Assembly: GCA_020048795.1 (NCBI GenBank)
Contig: JAIFMA010000240.1
Coordinates: 1-7,669, forward strand
DNA length: 7,669 nt
Source: Rhodoferax sp.
Lineage (GTDB): Bacteria > Pseudomonadota > Gammaproteobacteria > Burkholderiales > Burkholderiaceae_C
Direction of reading: 5' to 3'
Part shown: in pieces, positions 6,275 through 7,669 of the stretch
Layout of the letters: each line of letters starts with the position of its first letter
Numbering within the stretch: the stretch's first letter is position 1
Notes under the pieces: model-generated
Told to the model about the DNA's origin: nothing
Seen by the model: only the letters and a program-made list of their open reading frames with translations
Database searches by the model: none
Position numbers and translations under genes: made by a program

Positions 6275-6535
6275 TCAACCATTTAAGCGATAGCGCCAAG
6301 AACTTTATGCTGGATACAACCAGGTGGCGCTGATTCAGGGCATTGAGCGTTTGGCGTACCGGGCGCATGTGCGCCGACGTTTTGTGAAGGCGCTTCATGC
6401 GCGGCCCGTGGGTGCACACAGTCATGGTGATGGGGCTGTGAGATTGACAGGCCACGGTTTTCATGAGCTGTCGAAAGCGGACGCACTTGCAAAATCATCG
6501 TCTCCAACACTTCTGATTCCATTTCTAAATCATTT
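6275..6535. other. Gene-poor convergent region between the GGDEF remnant and the ABC ATPase
   Basis: No recognised gene lies here. A plus-strand frame from about 6324 and minus-strand frames across the same bases are open, but they are short, rich in His/Arg, lack ribosome binding sites and resemble no family I know. The region holds a nested inverted repeat (6292-6331) and no hairpin followed by a T run. The bases from about 6480 to 6535 are visibly richer in A and T than the genes around them. It may be decayed coding DNA. Confidence 0.5.
6292..6331. repeat. Nested inverted repeat in the convergent region
   Basis: AGCGCCA (6292-6298) pairs with TGGCGCT (6325-6331). Inside, CTGG (6310-6313) pairs with CCAG (6320-6323) around a 6-base loop. 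A third AGCGCCA lies in direct orientation at 6239-6245. There is no T run on either strand, so it is not a typical intrinsic terminator, although it lies where two convergent transcripts would meet. Confidence 0.35.
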
Positions 6536-6596
6536 GTGTCTAGGCGCGAAGCCGCAGGCAGTGCTGACGCACGACAAGGCGAAGCAACAACGACAC
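6536..6596. repeat. 61-bp repeat-like element with inverted ends, forming the 3' end of the ABC ATPase gene
   Basis: The element is bounded by GTGTC (6536-6540) and GACAC (6592-6596) and has a central hairpin GTGC-TGAC-GCAC (6561-6572). Two near-copies, GCGCGAAGC and GGCGAAGC, lie on either side of the hairpin. The style (GAAGCCGCAGGCAGTGC, CAAGGCGAAGCAACAACG) resembles short dispersed repeats I associate with Comamonadaceae genomes; this is memory, not a search. On the minus strand it encodes the last 18 residues and the TAG stop of the ATPase. Confidence 0.5.
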
Positions 6597-7583
6597 GGAT
6601 GACTGCAGGCAGGCTGCCTGCGCCTGCACTCCCGTGGCGCGCAACACGGGCACCTGATCTGCACAAGCCGCCTGTGCCTTTGGGCAGCGGGTGCGAAACA
6701 CGCAGCCACTGGGCGGGTTGAGCGGCGATGGCAGATCGCCTTGCAGCAACTGGATCACCTTGCCACGTTCCAGCTCCGGGTCGGGGATCGGGATGGCTGA
6801 TAACAACGCTTGCGTGTAGGGGTGCTGCGGGTTTTCATACAAGGCGCGTTTTTGCGCAAACTCCATGGCCCGGCCCAGGTACATCACCATGATGCGGTGG
6901 CTGATGTGTTTGACCACTGCCAGGTCGTGGGCAATAAAAATCAGCGCCAGGCCAAATTCGGCCTGCAACTCTTTGAGCAAATTGATGATCTGCGCCTGAA
7001 TCGACACGTCCAGCGCTGACACCGGCTCGTCACACACAATCAGTTTGGGCGACAAAATCAGCGCGCGTGCAATGCCAATGCGCTGGCACTGGCCACCCGA
7101 GAACTCATGCGGGTAGCGGTTGATCTGCTGCGCTGTCAGCCCCACGCGGCCCATGATGGCGCGCACCTTGTCCATCACTTCGTCTTGGCGCATGGCGGGG
7201 TGGTGGGTGCGCAGCGGCTCGGCAATGATCTGTGCCACCGTCATGCGCGGGTCCAGGCTGGCCAGCGGGTCCTGAAAAATCATCTGGATGTCCTTGCGCA
7301 CCGCCAGCCAGGCCGACGCTGATGCGCCCTGCATTTCCTGGCCCATCCATTGGATGCTGCCGGAGTTGGCCGGGTTCAGGTTCAGCAGGGCGCGTGCCAG
7401 GGTCGATTTGCCACAACCCGATTCACCCACCACACCCATTGTTTCACCGGCAAACAAGTCAAATGAGATGCCGTTCACGGCTTTCAGGCTGCGCGGCGGT
7501 GTCCAGGGCCAGCCCTTGGCGTCTTTGATCTGGAACTCGACCTTGACATCGCGCACCGACAAAATCGGTTGCGGGGTGCTCAT
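6540..7583 (-). CDS. Oligopeptide/dipeptide ABC transporter ATPase, DppF/OppF type, with an atypical C-terminal tail
   Basis: The 347-residue protein is one of the two ATPases that power a peptide (or similar) importer on the inner face of the membrane. Walker A is GESGCGKST (53-61), the Q-loop is Q104 (MIFQDP), the signature is FSGGQCQR (161-168), Walker B is LIVCDEP (181-187), and the switch His is H219 (IAHDLAVV). The oligopeptide-type C-terminal domain follows: HPYTQALLSAIP (254-265) and cysteines C294, C300, C307 and C325, the spacing seen in family members thought to bind an iron-sulfur cluster. Family-like sequence ends near ACLQS (324-328). The remaining residues, SLLLRLVVRQHCLRLRA, are encoded by a repeat-like element and look acquired. 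The ATG at 7583 overlaps the stop of the preceding gene (ATGA), implying coupled translation. The permeases and binding protein are not in view, so the substrate is unknown. Confidence 0.92.
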   Translation of the reverse strand: MSTPQPILSVRDVKVEFQIKDAKGWPWTPPRSLKAVNGISFDLFAGETMGVVGESGCGKSTLARALLNLNPANSGSIQWMGQEMQGASASAWLAVRKDIQMIFQDPLASLDPRMTVAQIIAEPLRTHHPAMRQDEVMDKVRAIMGRVGLTAQQINRYPHEFSGGQCQRIGIARALILSPKLIVCDEPVSALDVSIQAQIINLLKELQAEFGLALIFIAHDLAVVKHISHRIMVMYLGRAMEFAQKRALYENPQHPYTQALLSAIPIPDPELERGKVIQLLQGDLPSPLNPPSGCVFRTRCPKAQAACADQVPVLRATGVQAQAACLQSSVSLLLRLVVRQHCLRLRA

Positions 7584-7669
7584 GATGGACGGCCCTCACC
7601 CCAGCCCTCTCCCGGAGGGAAAGGGGTTAACGGCCGGATGCACGCCACGCCTGCACCGAGACGTGGAGC
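7580..7669 (-). CDS. C-terminal end of the preceding gene, probably the partner DppD/OppD-like ATPase
   Basis: The minus-strand frame is open from the right edge to a TGA at 7580-7582, which overlaps the ATG of the DppF-like gene by 4 bp. The 29 visible residues begin APRLGAGVACIRPLTP. GVACIRP resembles the end of oligopeptide-type ATPases, where a last cysteine follows the other three, and gene order in such operons puts dppD before dppF. The final residues, FPPGEGWGEGRPS, come from a C-rich hairpin repeat and are not family sequence. With so little visible, the DppD identity is inferred mainly from context. Confidence 0.6.
   Translation of the reverse strand, partial: APRLGAGVACIRPLTPFPPGEGWGEGRPS
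7593..7626. repeat. C-rich dispersed-type hairpin repeat at the junction of the two ABC genes
   Basis: CCCTCACCCCAGCCCTCTCC and the following bases contain a stem CCCTCTCCC (7605-7613) pairing with GGGAAAGGG (7617-7625), one mismatch, around the loop GGA. This motif type is widespread between proteobacterial genes, from general knowledge. In the transcript the hairpin lies about 20 bases before the DppF-like start, where it could hamper or modulate translation or protect the mRNA. It also codes for the tail of the upstream protein. Confidence 0.7.

Noticed and set aside
6283..6666. Minus-strand frame (127 codons) and plus-strand frames in the convergent region
   Set aside because: They overlap the ABC gene or each other, lack ribosome binding sites and carry no recognisable motif. 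The region is better described as gene-poor.

Overview
The window looks like chromosomal DNA from a betaproteobacterium of the order Burkholderiales, probably a Comamonadaceae member of the Rhodoferax/Polaromonas kind. This rests on the moderately high GC content seen by eye, the gene families present and the style of the dispersed repeats. It is an inference, not a search result. I see no rRNA, tRNA, CRISPR array or complete insertion sequence.

Left block (1-4822, all on the minus strand, transcribed right to left). The order is: a short single-cysteine TusE/DsrC-family protein, a small CopD-like membrane protein, a Bcr/CflA-type MFS drug exporter, an exported N-acetylmuramoyl-L-alanine amidase, a NERD-nuclease/SF1-helicase fusion, and the first 30 codons of an unknown gene that runs off the left edge. 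Gaps after the first one (about 100 bp) are 18, 5 and 30 bp, and the last junction is a 4-bp ATGA overlap. This fits one operon, or a string of co-transcribed genes, although the functions are mixed: sulfur relay, membrane/copper, export, cell wall and DNA processing.

Middle (4823-6151). A 243-bp divergent intergenic region separates tusE from a plus-strand tartrate/D-malate-type dehydrogenase (TtuC/DmlA family). It carries clear ribosome binding sites on both sides and an imperfect 26-30-bp direct repeat, one copy next to each gene.

Right block (6152-7669). After the dehydrogenase stop lies a roughly 390-bp region without an intact gene. It begins with what looks like the C-terminal scrap of a GGDEF (diguanylate cyclase) domain. 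It is followed by the 3' end of a minus-strand oligopeptide/dipeptide ABC-transporter ATPase (DppF/OppF-like), preceded by the last 29 codons of another gene, probably its DppD/OppD-like partner.

The most interesting pattern is that both ABC genes end inside short dispersed-type repeats. The first has a nested inverted repeat whose 61 bp encode exactly the last 18 residues and the stop. The second has a C-rich hairpin repeat that encodes the tail of the upstream protein and keeps its stop overlapping the next start. I found no convincing new multi-gene system. The best candidate for further attention is the NERD-helicase with its translationally coupled, truncated partner at the left edge.
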